Source: an uncultured Tabrizicola sp. (GTDB lineage: Bacteria > Pseudomonadota > Alphaproteobacteria > Rhodobacterales > Rhodobacteraceae). From it: DNA of 15,055 bases. The stretch is taken from NCBI GenBank assembly GCA_937858255.1, contig CALLZQ010000302.1, positions 1 through 15,055 of the forward strand. The letters are read 5' to 3'. Shown piece by piece: positions 6,860-13,647 of the stretch. Numbering within the stretch: position 1 is the first letter of the stretch; every line of letters starts with the position of its first letter. The notes under the pieces were generated by a model, which saw nothing but the letters and a program-made list of their open reading frames with translations, made no database searches and was not told the DNA's origin. The position numbers and the translations under genes are program-made.

Positions 6860-7066
6860 ATGCAGGTCAGCGTTCGTGATAACAACGTCGAACAGGCCCT
6901 CCGGGCTCTGAAGAAAAAGCTCCAGCGCGAAGGCGTGTTTCGGGAAATGAAGCTCAAGCAACATTTCGAGAAGCCGTCGGTCAAGAAAGCGCGCGAGCAA
7001 GCCGAAGCCGTCCGTCGTGCGCGTAAACTCGCGCGCAAGAAGGCACAGCGTGAAGGCGCTCTCTAA
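6860..7066 (+). CDS. rpsU: 30S ribosomal protein S21
   Basis: A 68-residue basic protein of the small ribosomal subunit platform, next to the anti-Shine-Dalgarno end of 16S rRNA, where it helps translation initiation. [20 protein letters not shown] at the N-terminus, the [16 protein letters not shown] core and an Arg/Lys-rich helical tail ([14 protein letters not shown]) are diagnostic. The start is decided by a leader with AAGGTGGTGA (6843-6852), a near-perfect complement of the 16S 3' end (AAGGAGGTGA), ending 7 nt before ATG. The gene is transcribed alone, with its own predicted promoter and a strong intrinsic terminator, and is divergent from coq9. Confidence 0.98.
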   Translation: MQVSVRDNNVEQALRALKKKLQREGVFREMKLKQHFEKPSVKKAREQAEAVRRARKLARKKAQREGAL

Positions 7067-7083
7067 GGCGTTTTGAACGACAC

Positions 7084-7103
7084 TGGGGTCGGCAACGACC
7101 CAG
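7084..7103 (+). other. Hairpin with GCAA tetraloop in the rpsU 3' region
   Basis: GGGTCG (7086-7091) and CGACCC (7096-7101) pair around GCAA, a stable GNRA tetraloop. The stem extends by TG/CA or CT/AG pairs if one G is bulged. It precedes the terminator by 6 nt and would give the short rpsU mRNA two stacked 3' hairpins, possibly for stability. Confidence 0.4.
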
Positions 7104-7109
7104 ACGATC

Positions 7110-7141
7110 AACCCCCGTCCTCTGGCCGGGGGTTTTTCTTT
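7110..7141 (+). terminator. Intrinsic terminator of rpsU
   Basis: AACCCCCG (7110-7117) pairs with CGGGGGTT (7127-7134) across a 9-nt loop and is followed by TTTCTTT. This is a textbook Rho-independent terminator, 43 nt after the rpsU stop. It also ends just short of the lrp stop on the opposite strand. Confidence 0.85.
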
Positions 7142-7149
7142 GGGCGCAC

Positions 7150-7608
7150 CTAGACCGCCAGCGCGGTGGTTTTCAGCACGGTGCGCAGCGCAAAGGATGA
7201 CTGCATCTGCCGTACGCCGGGAAGGCGGGACAGGAACTGGCGGTGGATGCGGGCGAAATCCTCGGTATCCTCGACCATCATCTTCAAGAGATAATCGGCA
7301 GAGCCGGCCATCAGGTGACATTCGAGGATGTCAGGAATGCGTGCCACTTCCCGCTCAAAGGCGTCGAGCAGTTCCTCGGCCTGACCCTCGAGCGTGATTT
7401 CGACAAAGACGGTGGTGTTGCGGCCCAGCTTGCGGGGTTCCAACAGGGCGACATAGGCGGCGATGTAACCCTCTTCCTCTAACCTTTGGGTGCGTCGGTG
7501 ACAGGCCGAGGGCGAGAGGTTCACCCGCTCGGACAATTCCGCATTGGTGATGCGGCCCTGCTTTTGCAGTGCGTTCAGAATGCGGCGGTCGGTTGCGTCT
7601 AGATCCAT
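7150..7608 (-). CDS. Lrp/AsnC family transcriptional regulator, likely controlling ald
   Basis: A 152-residue feast/famine regulator. The N-terminal helix-turn-helix domain (DATDRRILNALQKQGRITNAELSERVNLSPSACHRRTQRLEEEGYI, about 4-49) is followed by a linker and a RAM ligand-binding domain (about 66-140) with ECHLMAGSADYLLKM (96-110), the segment that usually contacts an amino acid effector. Length is standard. It is divergent from alanine dehydrogenase with 150 nt between the starts, the arrangement of AldR/BkdR-type regulators that activate ald in response to alanine; the regulatory link is an inference from position. No strong ribosome binding site is visible before ATG 7608. Family members usually act as dimers or octamers that wrap DNA. 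Confidence 0.93.
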   Translation of the reverse strand: MDLDATDRRILNALQKQGRITNAELSERVNLSPSACHRRTQRLEEEGYIAAYVALLEPRKLGRNTTVFVEITLEGQAEELLDAFEREVARIPDILECHLMAGSADYLLKMMVEDTEDFARIHRQFLSRLPGVRQMQSSFALRTVLKTTALAV

Positions 7609-7626
7609 CTTTGCCGAAGATTCTTT

Positions 7627-7666
7627 GCGGTTTTGGTGTCTGACCGGGAAATCTTACGAAAACCGC
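7627..7666. promoter_or_regulatory. Widely spaced inverted repeat, candidate Lrp operator
   Basis: GCGGTTTT (7627-7634) and AAAACCGC (7659-7666) are perfect complements, with centres 32 bp apart (about three helical turns). They lie in the lrp-ald intergenic region just upstream of the lrp start. Spacing on one face of the helix suits an oligomeric Lrp-type regulator; binding is inferred, not shown. Confidence 0.35.
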
Positions 7667-7758
7667 CGCGATTTGTCACCGATGTTTCAAAGCAATTGCA
7701 CCCGTGTGGGCGCATGCTTTGCCCATAAGCCGGCCCAGAGTCCGGCAGGGAGGAAAAC

Positions 7759-8877
7759 ATGAAGATCGGTTGCCCGAAAGAGATCAAGCCGCAGGAGTTC
7801 CGCGTGGGCATGACCCCGAACGCGGCGCGCGAGGCGGTAGCCCATGGCCATGAGGTCGCAATTGAGACCGGCGCCGGTATGGGCGCAGGTTTTGCCGATG
7901 CCGATTATGTCGCTGCCGGGGCGCGTATTCTGGGCACGGCGGAAGAGGTTTTTTCGACCTCGGACATGATCGTCAAGGTCAAGGAGCCTCAGGCGGTCGA
8001 GCGGGCGCGCCTGCGTGAGGGGCAGCTTTTGTTCACCTATCTGCATCTGGCGCCGGACCCCGAGCAGACCCATGATCTGTTGAACTCTGGCGTGACGGCG
8101 ATTGCCTATGAGACCGTGACCGACCGGTCTGGCGGCCTGCCGCTGTTGGCGCCGATGTCCGAGGTTGCGGGCCGTCTGGCGCCGCAGGTGGGGGCATGGA
8201 CGCTGCAAAAGGCCAATGGTGGGCGCGGTGTGCTGCTCGGCGGTGTGCCGGGGGTGCTGCCGGGCAAGGTGGTGGTGATCGGCGGCGGGGTGGTCGGCAC
8301 CCATGCGGCCAAGGTGGCGGCCGGAATGGGCGCGGATGTGACCGTGCTGGACCGCTCGCTGCCGCGTCTGCGCTATCTGGACGATGTGTTTGGCCGCGAC
8401 TTCAAGAACGCCTATGCCAGCGCGGGGGCGACGGCGGAACTGGTGGCCGAGGCCGATCTGGTGATTGGCGCGGTGCTGATCCCCGGGGCGGCGGCGCCCA
8501 AGTTGGTGTCCAAGGCGCAGCTTTCGACGATGAAGCCGGGTGCGGCCATCGTCGATGTGGCGATCGACCAGGGCGGCTGCTTTGAGACCAGCCGCGCGAC
8601 AACCCATCAGGACCCGATCTACGAGGTGGACGGGATCATGCATTACTGTGTGGCCAATATGCCGGGCGCGGTGGCGCGGACCTCGACCCTTGCCCTGGGC
8701 AATGCGACGCTGCCCTTCATGCTCGCCTTGGCGGACAAGGGCTGGAAGCGCGCCTGCGCCGAAGACCCGCATCTGAAGGCGGGGTTGAACACCCATGCCG
8801 GCAAACTGACCTATGCGGCCGTGGGTGAGGCGCTGGGCCTGCCCGCGATCACCGCGGATGAGGCGATGAAGATCTGA
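7759..8877 (+). CDS. ald: Alanine dehydrogenase
   Basis: A 372-residue NAD-dependent enzyme that interconverts L-alanine with pyruvate and ammonium, used for alanine catabolism or ammonium assimilation. The family's active-site residues are in their canonical positions: Arg15 (EFRVGMTP), Lys75 (VKVKEPQ), His96 (TYLHLAPD) and Asp270 (VDVAIDQGG). The NAD-binding Rossmann loop is GGGVVG (175-180), followed by Asp198 in TVLDRS. Length is exactly that of the family. ATG 7759 is preceded by AGGGAGGA. It is divergent from an Lrp-type regulator and followed by a perfect terminator, so it is probably monocistronic and regulated by the neighbouring protein. Confidence 0.98.
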   Translation: MKIGCPKEIKPQEFRVGMTPNAAREAVAHGHEVAIETGAGMGAGFADADYVAAGARILGTAEEVFSTSDMIVKVKEPQAVERARLREGQLLFTYLHLAPDPEQTHDLLNSGVTAIAYETVTDRSGGLPLLAPMSEVAGRLAPQVGAWTLQKANGGRGVLLGGVPGVLPGKVVVIGGGVVGTHAAKVAAGMGADVTVLDRSLPRLRYLDDVFGRDFKNAYASAGATAELVAEADLVIGAVLIPGAAAPKLVSKAQLSTMKPGAAIVDVAIDQGGCFETSRATTHQDPIYEVDGIMHYCVANMPGAVARTSTLALGNATLPFMLALADKGWKRACAEDPHLKAGLNTHAGKLTYAAVGEALGLPAITADEAMKI

Positions 8878-8917
8878 TCCCCGCTGTCCTTGGGTCCTCC
8901 TCCGCCCTTGGACGCAG

Positions 8918-8945
8918 AAAGGCCCCCGCGACGGCGGGGGCCTTT
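8918..8945. terminator. Bidirectional terminator between ald and mscL
   Basis: AAAGGCCCCCGC (8918-8929) and GCGGGGGCCTTT (8934-8945) form a perfect 12-bp stem with a GACG loop. The A and T ends of the stem give a short U-run in either direction, so it can end both ald (40 nt upstream) and the convergent mscL transcript. Confidence 0.85.
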
Positions 8946-8973
8946 GTCATTCCGGCGCGGTCAGGACCGGCGC

Positions 8974-9396
8974 TTATTTCTTCAGCGAGTCGCGGATTTC
9001 CATCAGGATATCCAGTTCGGTCGGGCCTTTGGGCGCCTCGGGCTTGGCCTCTTCCTTTTTGGCGGCGGCCTCTTTCAGACGGTTCACGCCCTTGACGATC
9101 AGGAACACCACCCAGGCGATGATCAGGAAGTTGATGACCGCGGTGATAAAGGCGCCATAGGCAAAGACCGGCGCGCCGGCCTCTTTGGCGGCGGCGAGCG
9201 AGGCGGGGCTGGTGCCCGAAAGATCGATGAAGAGGTTCGAGAAATCGACGCCGCCGGTGATCAGGCCGATAACCGGGTTGATCAGATCCGAGACCAGCGA
9301 ATTGACGATGGCCGTAAAGGCCGCACCGATGATGATACCCACGGCAAGGTCGACAACATTGCCCCGCGCGATGAAGTTCTTGAATTCGTTAAGCAT
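8974..9396 (-). CDS. mscL: Large-conductance mechanosensitive channel MscL
   Basis: A 140-residue inner-membrane channel that opens under membrane tension during hypo-osmotic shock to release solutes. The N-terminal amphipathic helix [20 protein letters not shown] and the first membrane helix (about 14-44, pore-lining [11 protein letters not shown]) match E. coli MscL closely. A periplasmic loop (about 45-75) is followed by membrane helix 2 (about 78-102, [25 protein letters not shown]). A charged Lys/Glu linker and the C-terminal bundle helix ([16 protein letters not shown]) complete the fold. ATG 9396 has AGAGGGAA upstream. The gene is convergent with ald and probably has its own promoter in the 159-nt gap to the GNAT gene. 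Confidence 0.97.
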   Translation of the reverse strand: MLNEFKNFIARGNVVDLAVGIIIGAAFTAIVNSLVSDLINPVIGLITGGVDFSNLFIDLSGTSPASLAAAKEAGAPVFAYGAFITAVINFLIIAWVVFLIVKGVNRLKEAAAKKEEAKPEAPKGPTELDILMEIRDSLKK

Positions 9397-9482
9397 TCCA
9401 CGTTCCCTCTGAGGCGCCCTCGGCGCTGCCTGTTCTTGTTGCCTGCCGCGCGGCCCCTTGATCCGGGCGATGAGGCGCCAAA

Positions 9483-9512
9483 ACTATGTCACAGGATGCG
9501 ACATTCTGTCAG
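9483..9512 (-). promoter_or_regulatory. Putative mscL promoter
   Basis: Read on the minus strand, CTGACA (9507-9512) and CATAGT (9483-9488) are separated by 18 nt. Transcription would start near 9476, leaving a leader of about 80 nt. ATGTC/GACAT arms (9486-9490 and 9500-9504) lie within the promoter. Confidence 0.35.
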
Positions 9513-9520
9513 GGGGAATT

Positions 9521-9534
9521 TATCCGAACGGATA
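9521..9534. promoter_or_regulatory. Perfect palindrome upstream of mscL
   Basis: TATCCG-AA-CGGATA is a perfect 6-bp inverted repeat with a 2-nt centre. It lies about 50 bp upstream of the predicted mscL transcription start, the usual place for an activator, and also just downstream of the GNAT gene stop. No known operator is recognised. Confidence 0.35.
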
Positions 9535-9555
9535 GCAGAACTGAACGGCTGTGGC

Positions 9556-10149
9556 CTAGCCGCGTGCGCCGCGCAACTCGCGTATCATGACGGTGGCGCG
9601 GGAAAAGCCGAACACAAGCCGCAGCGGCCCCAGAGTCTCGCTGCGAAAGGCGGCAAAGCCCATCCGTTCATACAGGGCGCGGGCGCGGATGTTGGCGTCG
9701 ATCACCTCTAGCCGGACCGCCCCATAGCCGCGCCAGGCGGCCTCGGCGATCAGCGCCTCGACCAAGGCCGAACCGATGCCCCGCCCGCGATACCCCCGTG
9801 CAACGCAAAGGCCGTCGATCAGAAAGCGATCATTATCGACCTCGGATTGCAGCAGACGCAACAGACCGGCACGCCATGCCCCGCCCAAGCGGCCATACAC
9901 TGCCCGCAGATCGGCGCCGGTCCCGCCGGCAAAGCTGCCGGCAGGCGATTTGAACCCGGCGATTCCCAGCAGCCTGTCCTCACTATCGGTGGCGGCGATG
10001 CAGTGATCCGCCCGCATCACCCGCATCAGGAAGGCAATGGCGCGTGGTTCGGGGCCGAGCACCGGGCCGAGCTTGCCGCCAAATGCCTCCCAGTAAAGCC
10101 GGGCGGCGGCGGCGCGATGATGGTCGGGCAGGCCCAGACATACCCGCAT
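9556..10149 (-). CDS. GNAT family N-acetyltransferase
   Basis: A 197-residue cytosolic acyltransferase of the GNAT superfamily that would move an acetyl group from acetyl-CoA to an amine. Motif A is clear: LCVARGYRGRGIGSALVEALI (114-134), with the CoA-pyrophosphate loop RGRGIG at 121-126. It is followed by VRLEVIDANIRARALYERMGF (145-165), the motif B region with the conserved NxxARxLYERMGF. The N-terminal half (LYWEAFGGKLGPVLG) resembles other short GNATs. ATG 10149 is chosen because AAAGGGG lies about 6 nt upstream; a GTG at 10170 would add seven residues (MKGKGQV) that overlap the ribosome binding site. The gene is divergent from azlC, 69 nt away. The substrate is unknown. Confidence 0.9.
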   Translation of the reverse strand: MRVCLGLPDHHRAAAARLYWEAFGGKLGPVLGPEPRAIAFLMRVMRADHCIAATDSEDRLLGIAGFKSPAGSFAGGTGADLRAVYGRLGGAWRAGLLRLLQSEVDNDRFLIDGLCVARGYRGRGIGSALVEALIAEAAWRGYGAVRLEVIDANIRARALYERMGFAAFRSETLGPLRLVFGFSRATVMIRELRGARG

Positions 10150-10218
10150 CACTTGCCCCTTTCCCTTCACTACGGAAAATGCCTAAGTCGGCCTGCCCGT
10201 TTCGTAAAGACCCAAGTC

Positions 10219-10929
10219 ATGCTCTCTCCGATCCCCAAGGCCTTTTTGCGCGGCTGTCTCGCCTCGGCCCCGTTCATCATCGTGGTTGTGCCCTTTGCGC
10301 TGCTGTTTGGTGTTGTGGCGACCGAAGCCGGGCTGAATGTCGCGCAGGTGATGCTGTTTTCGGTCACTGTCTTTGCCGGCGCCTCGCAATTCGCGGCGCT
10401 GCAACTGATGCAGGAACAGGCGCCGGTGCTGATCATTCTGGCGACAGCGCTGGCGATCAATCTGCGGATGGTGATGTATTCGGTGGCGATGGCGCCGCAT
10501 CTGGGCGGTGCGCGGTTGGAGGTGCGGGCCTTGATGGCCTATTTTCTGGTGGACCAGAGTTTTGCCGCCAGCGCGGTCGAGTTTGAACGCCGCCCGCATC
10601 AAAGCCTGCCGGAAAAGGTGGCATTTTTCTTTGGGACAGTGGCGCCGATCGCGCCCCTGTGGTTCGGCGCCTCGCTGGCCGGCGCCTTGGTCGGCGAGGC
10701 GATTTCCAAGGATTACGCGCTGGATTTCGCGGTGCCGATCACCTTTCTGGCGATCTGCGCACCGATGCTGCGCAGCCTGCCGCATATCGTGGCGGCGGGG
10801 GTGTCGATTGCGGGGGCGCTGACGCTGTCTTTCCTGCCCTATGGCACGGGGCTGTTGCTGGCGGCCTGTCTGGCGATGGCGGCAGGTGCCGCCTGTGAGG
10901 TCGCGCTGGAGAAGAGGCGGGTCCGGTGA
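10219..10929 (+). CDS. azlC: AzlC family ABC-independent branched-chain amino acid exporter, large subunit
   Basis: A 236-residue integral membrane protein of the AzlC/YgaZ family, which pairs with a small AzlD/YgaH partner to export branched-chain amino acids or related compounds. The N-terminal block (LRGCLASAPFIIVVVPFALLFGVVATEAGL) and the second block VFAGASQFAALQLM (about 49-62) are family signatures, followed by LATALAINLRMVMYSVAMAPHL. About six or seven hydrophobic segments are visible through to the end. ATG 10219 is the only good start before the conserved PKAFLRG segment; its ribosome binding site is poor. The gene overlaps azlD by GTGA, indicating translational coupling. It is divergent from the GNAT gene. 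Confidence 0.93.
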   Translation: MLSPIPKAFLRGCLASAPFIIVVVPFALLFGVVATEAGLNVAQVMLFSVTVFAGASQFAALQLMQEQAPVLIILATALAINLRMVMYSVAMAPHLGGARLEVRALMAYFLVDQSFAASAVEFERRPHQSLPEKVAFFFGTVAPIAPLWFGASLAGALVGEAISKDYALDFAVPITFLAICAPMLRSLPHIVAAGVSIAGALTLSFLPYGTGLLLAACLAMAAGAACEVALEKRRVR

Positions 10930-11252
10930 TCGTGGATCAGGCAACCTATTGGATCGTCGTGCCGCTGTTGGGTCTGGGCACCTATCTGATCCGGTTTTCC
11001 TTTCTGGGGATGTTGGGCAACCGGCCCTTGCCGCCGATGATGACGCGGGCGCTGCGCTATACGGCGGTGGCGATTCTGCCGGGGCTGGTGGCGCCTGCCG
11101 TGCTGTGGCCTGCCGTGACGGGGGGCGCGACGGATGCGCCCCGGCTGGCGGCGGCGCTGGTCACTTTGGCGGTGGGCATCCTGACGCGCAGCGTGATCGG
11201 CGCCATCCTCGCCGGCGGCGCCACACTTTATACGCTGCTGTGGTGGCTGTAG
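10926..11252 (+). CDS. azlD: AzlD domain protein, small subunit of the amino acid exporter
   Basis: A 108-residue hydrophobic protein with four predicted membrane segments, typical of AzlD/YgaH, the partner of AzlC in branched-chain amino acid export. The signature GLGTYLIRFSFLGMLGNRPLPPMMTRALRYTAVAILPGLVAP contains the conserved TYLIR and the RYTAVAILPGL helix. Further hydrophobic stretches lie at LAAALVTLAVGILTRSVIGAILAGG and the C-terminal LYTLLWWL. Translation starts at GTG 10926, whose last two bases form the azlC stop, so synthesis of the two subunits is probably coupled. It ends 6 nt before the stop of the convergent lipoprotein gene. Confidence 0.92.
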   Translation: MIVDQATYWIVVPLLGLGTYLIRFSFLGMLGNRPLPPMMTRALRYTAVAILPGLVAPAVLWPAVTGGATDAPRLAAALVTLAVGILTRSVIGAILAGGATLYTLLWWL

Positions 11253-11258
11253 CCCGGA

Positions 11259-11834
11259 TTACTCGGCAACAAGCCGCGGGTCGCCCGCCTGCACCAGCAA
11301 CACGCCGTGATTATCATCGGCATCATTGTCGGTATATTTGCGGGTGGTGACGCCGGGCAATTCGCCAAAGGCCTCCATCAGCTTGCGCGGATACCAGGTC
11401 TTGGGCAGCGACTCGAATCCGGGTACGCCGCTAAGGATGGACGAAACCGAGTTGGTGCATTGCGCCTTGGGTACGGCACCATAGGCCTTGGCCCGTTGTG
11501 CCACCAGTTCCGCCACGGCAGGCGAGACGATCAGCACCTGTTCATAGACGTCATAGGTCTCGCGTGCGTGGTAGTCGATGTAAAAGGCCACCATGCGCGG
11601 GCTCATCCCGAAATGCACATCATTGCGTTCGGGCAGATTGGGGTGGTGCCAGGTGCCGGCGGGGTCGAAGATGATCCGCTCTGACCCGTTGATCAGCAGG
11701 CCGGTATGCGCGCCCGGGCCGTTGGGCGGCGGGGGGCGCTCGTCGGGCTTCGGAAACAGCGTGCCCTCGGCGGTGGGGCGGGGGCGCCCCCGCGCACAAA
11801 CCGCTCCTGGCCGCCCGCCCCGCCCGGGGCCCAT
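11259..11834 (-). CDS. Putative lipoprotein, main domain (reading frame appears shifted from its signal peptide)
   Basis: A 191-residue open frame whose conserved-looking part runs from about residue 41: GAHTGLLINGSERIIFDPAG, then ERNDVHFGM, FYIDYHARETYDVYEQ, and GAVPKAQCTNSVSSILSGVPGFE, ending DDNHGVLLVQAGDPRLVAE. I recall this pattern from Rhodobacteraceae hypothetical lipoproteins but cannot name a characterised member. His43 in a beta-hairpin-like HTGLLING and Cys126 before a helix resemble the His/Cys order of permuted NlpC/P60-type papain folds (YiiX-like); this is inference. The first 40 residues are Gly/Arg/Pro-rich and look like out-of-frame sequence, while an ideal lipoprotein signal lies in another frame just upstream (11902). 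It may be a frameshifted gene or carry a sequencing error. Confidence 0.7.
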   Translation of the reverse strand: MGPGRGGRPGAVCARGRPRPTAEGTLFPKPDERPPPPNGPGAHTGLLINGSERIIFDPAGTWHHPNLPERNDVHFGMSPRMVAFYIDYHARETYDVYEQVLIVSPAVAELVAQRAKAYGAVPKAQCTNSVSSILSGVPGFESLPKTWYPRKLMEAFGELPGVTTRKYTDNDADDNHGVLLVQAGDPRLVAE

Positions 11835-11902
11835 TTCGGTCCCGCCCCGCCACAGGCCGCAAGGGTCAGCAGCGTCGCAAGGACAAGGATCAGGCGGAAC
11901 AT
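11693..11902 (-). pseudogene. Lipoprotein signal peptide fragment of the same gene, in another frame
   Basis: From ATG 11902 the minus strand encodes MFRLILVLATLLTLAAC, a classic lipoprotein signal with lipobox LAAC (Cys17 to be lipidated), then GGAGPKWAPGGAGGQERFVRGGAPA before the frame drifts into Arg/Pro-rich sequence and stops. The downstream conserved domain is reached by moving to the frame of the 11259-11834 opening, equivalent to restoring one missing base. The most likely place is the G/C homopolymer cluster at 11771-11796. The start lies 11 nt after the ctaH stop, fitting an operon. Together the two pieces would make a lipoprotein of about 210 residues. Confidence 0.6.
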
Positions 11903-11913
11903 GGGCGCGCCGA

Positions 11914-12048
11914 TCAGCCGTTGACCAGCGCCATGAAGATCAGCGTGGCGATCGAGATGCCGGCGCCCCAGATCACCATGCGGATAAAGCCCTCAAAGGT
12001 CTTTTCCTGCACGCGGATATCCATGCTTCCATGCTTGTGTTCGGCCAT
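11914..12048 (-). CDS. ctaH: aa3-type cytochrome c oxidase subunit IV
   Basis: A 44-residue protein beginning MAEHKHGSMDIRVQEKTFEG, followed by a single membrane helix FIRMVIWGAGISIATLIFMALVNG that runs to the C-terminus. It matches the bacterial aa3 oxidase subunit IV family (COX4_pro_2; CtaH of Paracoccus and Rhodobacter), a small inner-membrane subunit attached to the terminal oxidase and not required for proton pumping. The HKHGSMD and QEKTFEGFxRM positions are the family hallmarks. GGGAAGAG lies 4-5 nt upstream of ATG 12048. The catalytic oxidase genes are not nearby, which is usual for this subunit. It is followed after 11 nt by the lipoprotein start. Confidence 0.92.
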   Translation of the reverse strand: MAEHKHGSMDIRVQEKTFEGFIRMVIWGAGISIATLIFMALVNG

Positions 12049-12119
12049 GTCACTCTTCCCTTGATCGATGTTTTCCCTGCCTTATCCGATTCATTCCCGC
12101 CTGTCACGGGGATGGATGC

Positions 12120-12139
12120 GCGACAAAGATGACTGTCGC
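12120..12139 (-). terminator. Hairpin after the DUF6173 gene
   Basis: GCGACA and TGTCGC form a 6-bp stem with an 8-nt loop, extended by ATG/CAT if one base is bulged. It starts 9 nt past the DUF6173 stop on the minus strand. It lacks a following T-run, so it is only a possible terminator. The rest of the 100-nt gap to ctaH holds no convincing gene or promoter. Confidence 0.35.
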
Positions 12140-12148
12140 ATAAGGGTT

Positions 12149-12643
12149 TCAGATCGAGGCGTCGCCAGCCTCGCCCCCCGTCCAGCCCTGTTCGAGGCGA
12201 AAGCCGATGCGGCGCGCAGGCTGGGCCGGTTCCAGTTTCGGCACGGCGCGCAGGACCACGTTCAACTGGCTGACATGCTGGATCAGTTGCGTCTTCAGCC
12301 CCTCTTCGTCGCGGCCATAGAAGGTCACGATGTCTGGCTCGAAAAAGCCGACACCTTCGATCTGCAACACCCCGGCATCCCCACCGGCAAAGCCCATGGC
12401 GACCTCTTGGGCGGGGTCGAGTTGTTCCTCGAAATTGCGGATATAGAGGATCACCCGCTCATAGGCCCATTCGGCGGCGCTTTTCTCTTTGACCGGGCGG
12501 CGGGAGAGCGCCTTGGGCAGCGGTTTCTGCTCGGCACTGGCCGGGGCGGTGGGGTCGGAATGAACCGCCGCCGCGCGGGGCAGGGCGGCATCTTCGGCCG
12601 CCTCGGCCGTGGTCGCGATGTCGGTTACCGGTTTTCTTGCCAT
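12149..12643 (-). CDS. DUF6173 family protein
   Basis: A 164-residue protein of unknown function that I recognise as the Rhodobacteraceae family DUF6173. A low-complexity, Ala/Pro-rich N-terminus (about 1-50) precedes the conserved domain. That domain reads AAEWAYERVILYIRNFEEQLD, then AMGFAGGDAGVLQIEGVGFFEPDIVTFYG, and TQLIQHVSQLNVVLRAVPK near the end. There is no signal peptide or membrane segment, so it is probably cytosolic. ATG 12643 is chosen because AGGGGGG lies 7-8 nt upstream; a GTG two codons earlier sits too close to that site. The start overlaps the 3' end of the MBL-fold gene by 19 nt, indicating coupled translation. The family assignment is from memory of its conserved strings. 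Confidence 0.8.
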   Translation of the reverse strand: MARKPVTDIATTAEAAEDAALPRAAAVHSDPTAPASAEQKPLPKALSRRPVKEKSAAEWAYERVILYIRNFEEQLDPAQEVAMGFAGGDAGVLQIEGVGFFEPDIVTFYGRDEEGLKTQLIQHVSQLNVVLRAVPKLEPAQPARRIGFRLEQGWTGGEAGDASI

Positions 12644-13647
12644 ATCCACGCCCCCCTTGCGTCAAGCTGGCGCGAAACAGCGCCCCGGCGCAAGAGGTGG
12701 TTCAGATGCGCCACCGTTTCAACAAGGGCGAGGCCATATTCGCCCGGCCCGATCTCACGCTTGAAGAGCGGGGAAAAGCAGTCATGGGCGGTGCGCGGGG
12801 TGGCCAGATGCTCGGTCAGGCGGGCAAGCGCGCCCTCATGGTTCTCGATCATCTGGCGCAGGCGCAGGGGCAGGCCAAAGAAGGGCAGCTTGTGCCCGGG
12901 CAGCACGAATTGCCCATCATCGGCAAGGGGTTGAAAGCGGCGGCAACTGTCCAGCCATTCGCCAAGCGGGTCGGCCTCTGGCTCGGTCGGATAGACGCCA
13001 ATATTGGCGGAAATCCCGGGCAAAAGCTGATCGCCGCCGATCACCAGCCCCTCGGTCCAGAAGGTCGCGTGGTCGGGGGCGTGGCCGGAACCCAGCCGCA
13101 CCACCCAGTCGCGCCCGGCCATCCGCAGCACCTGCCCCTCGCTCAGCGCGGTAAAGCCCACCGGCATCGGATGAACCACATCGCAGAAGTTGAAGGGCCG
13201 CTCGGTCGCGCGGTGGGCCAGCATTTCTGCGGGCATGCCGGCGCGGGTGTAATAGAGATGCTGCTCGGGCGTCATCTGTGGCTGTTCGTCCAGCACCAGC
13301 ATCCGCGCATAGAGCCATGCGGTGCGGGTCATCCACAGTTCCGCCCCCCGCGCCTGAAACCAGCCGGCGAGGCCGATATGGTCGGGGTGGTGGTGCGTGC
13401 CGATCAGCCGCGTCACCGGTTTGGCCGCCAAGGGGCCGGATAACAGCCGCTCCCACAGGGCGCGGCTGCGCTTGCTGTTCATGCCGGTGTCGATCACCGT
13501 CCAGCCGTCGCCGTCATCCAGCGCATAGACATTCACATGGTCCAGCGCCATCGGCAACGGCAGGCGCATCCACAGGATGCCGGGCGCAACCTCGCGCGCC
13601 TCGCCCTCGGCGGGCGGGGTCTCTTGCGGAAAGCGGATCAGGCTCAC
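12625..13647 (-). CDS. MBL-fold metallo-hydrolase
   Basis: A 340-residue metallo-beta-lactamase-fold hydrolase with a complete binuclear metal site: THHHPDHIG supplies His85, His87, Asp89 and His90, followed by His189 (GSGHAPDH), Asp206 (IGGDQLLPG) and His252 (LPGHKLPF). The C-terminal extension (about 260-340, LRQMIENHEGALARLTEHL) resembles that of glyoxalase II-like and LACTB2-like members. The substrate is not predictable from sequence; thioesters are plausible given the acyl-CoA dehydrogenase upstream. The start is GTG 13647, whose overlap with the upstream TGA (GTGA) implies translational coupling. The 3' end overlaps the DUF6173 gene by 19 nt. Confidence 0.92.
   Translation of the reverse strand: MSLIRFPQETPPAEGEAREVAPGILWMRLPLPMALDHVNVYALDDGDGWTVIDTGMNSKRSRALWERLLSGPLAAKPVTRLIGTHHHPDHIGLAGWFQARGAELWMTRTAWLYARMLVLDEQPQMTPEQHLYYTRAGMPAEMLAHRATERPFNFCDVVHPMPVGFTALSEGQVLRMAGRDWVVRLGSGHAPDHATFWTEGLVIGGDQLLPGISANIGVYPTEPEADPLGEWLDSCRRFQPLADDGQFVLPGHKLPFFGLPLRLRQMIENHEGALARLTEHLATPRTAHDCFSPLFKREIGPGEYGLALVETVAHLNHLLRRGAVSRQLDARGAWIWQENR

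Noticed and set aside
7687..8796. A 369-codon minus-strand open frame opposite ald
   Set aside because: It is rich in His, Arg and Gln, shows no domain, and overlaps the canonical active-site codons of ald on the other strand.
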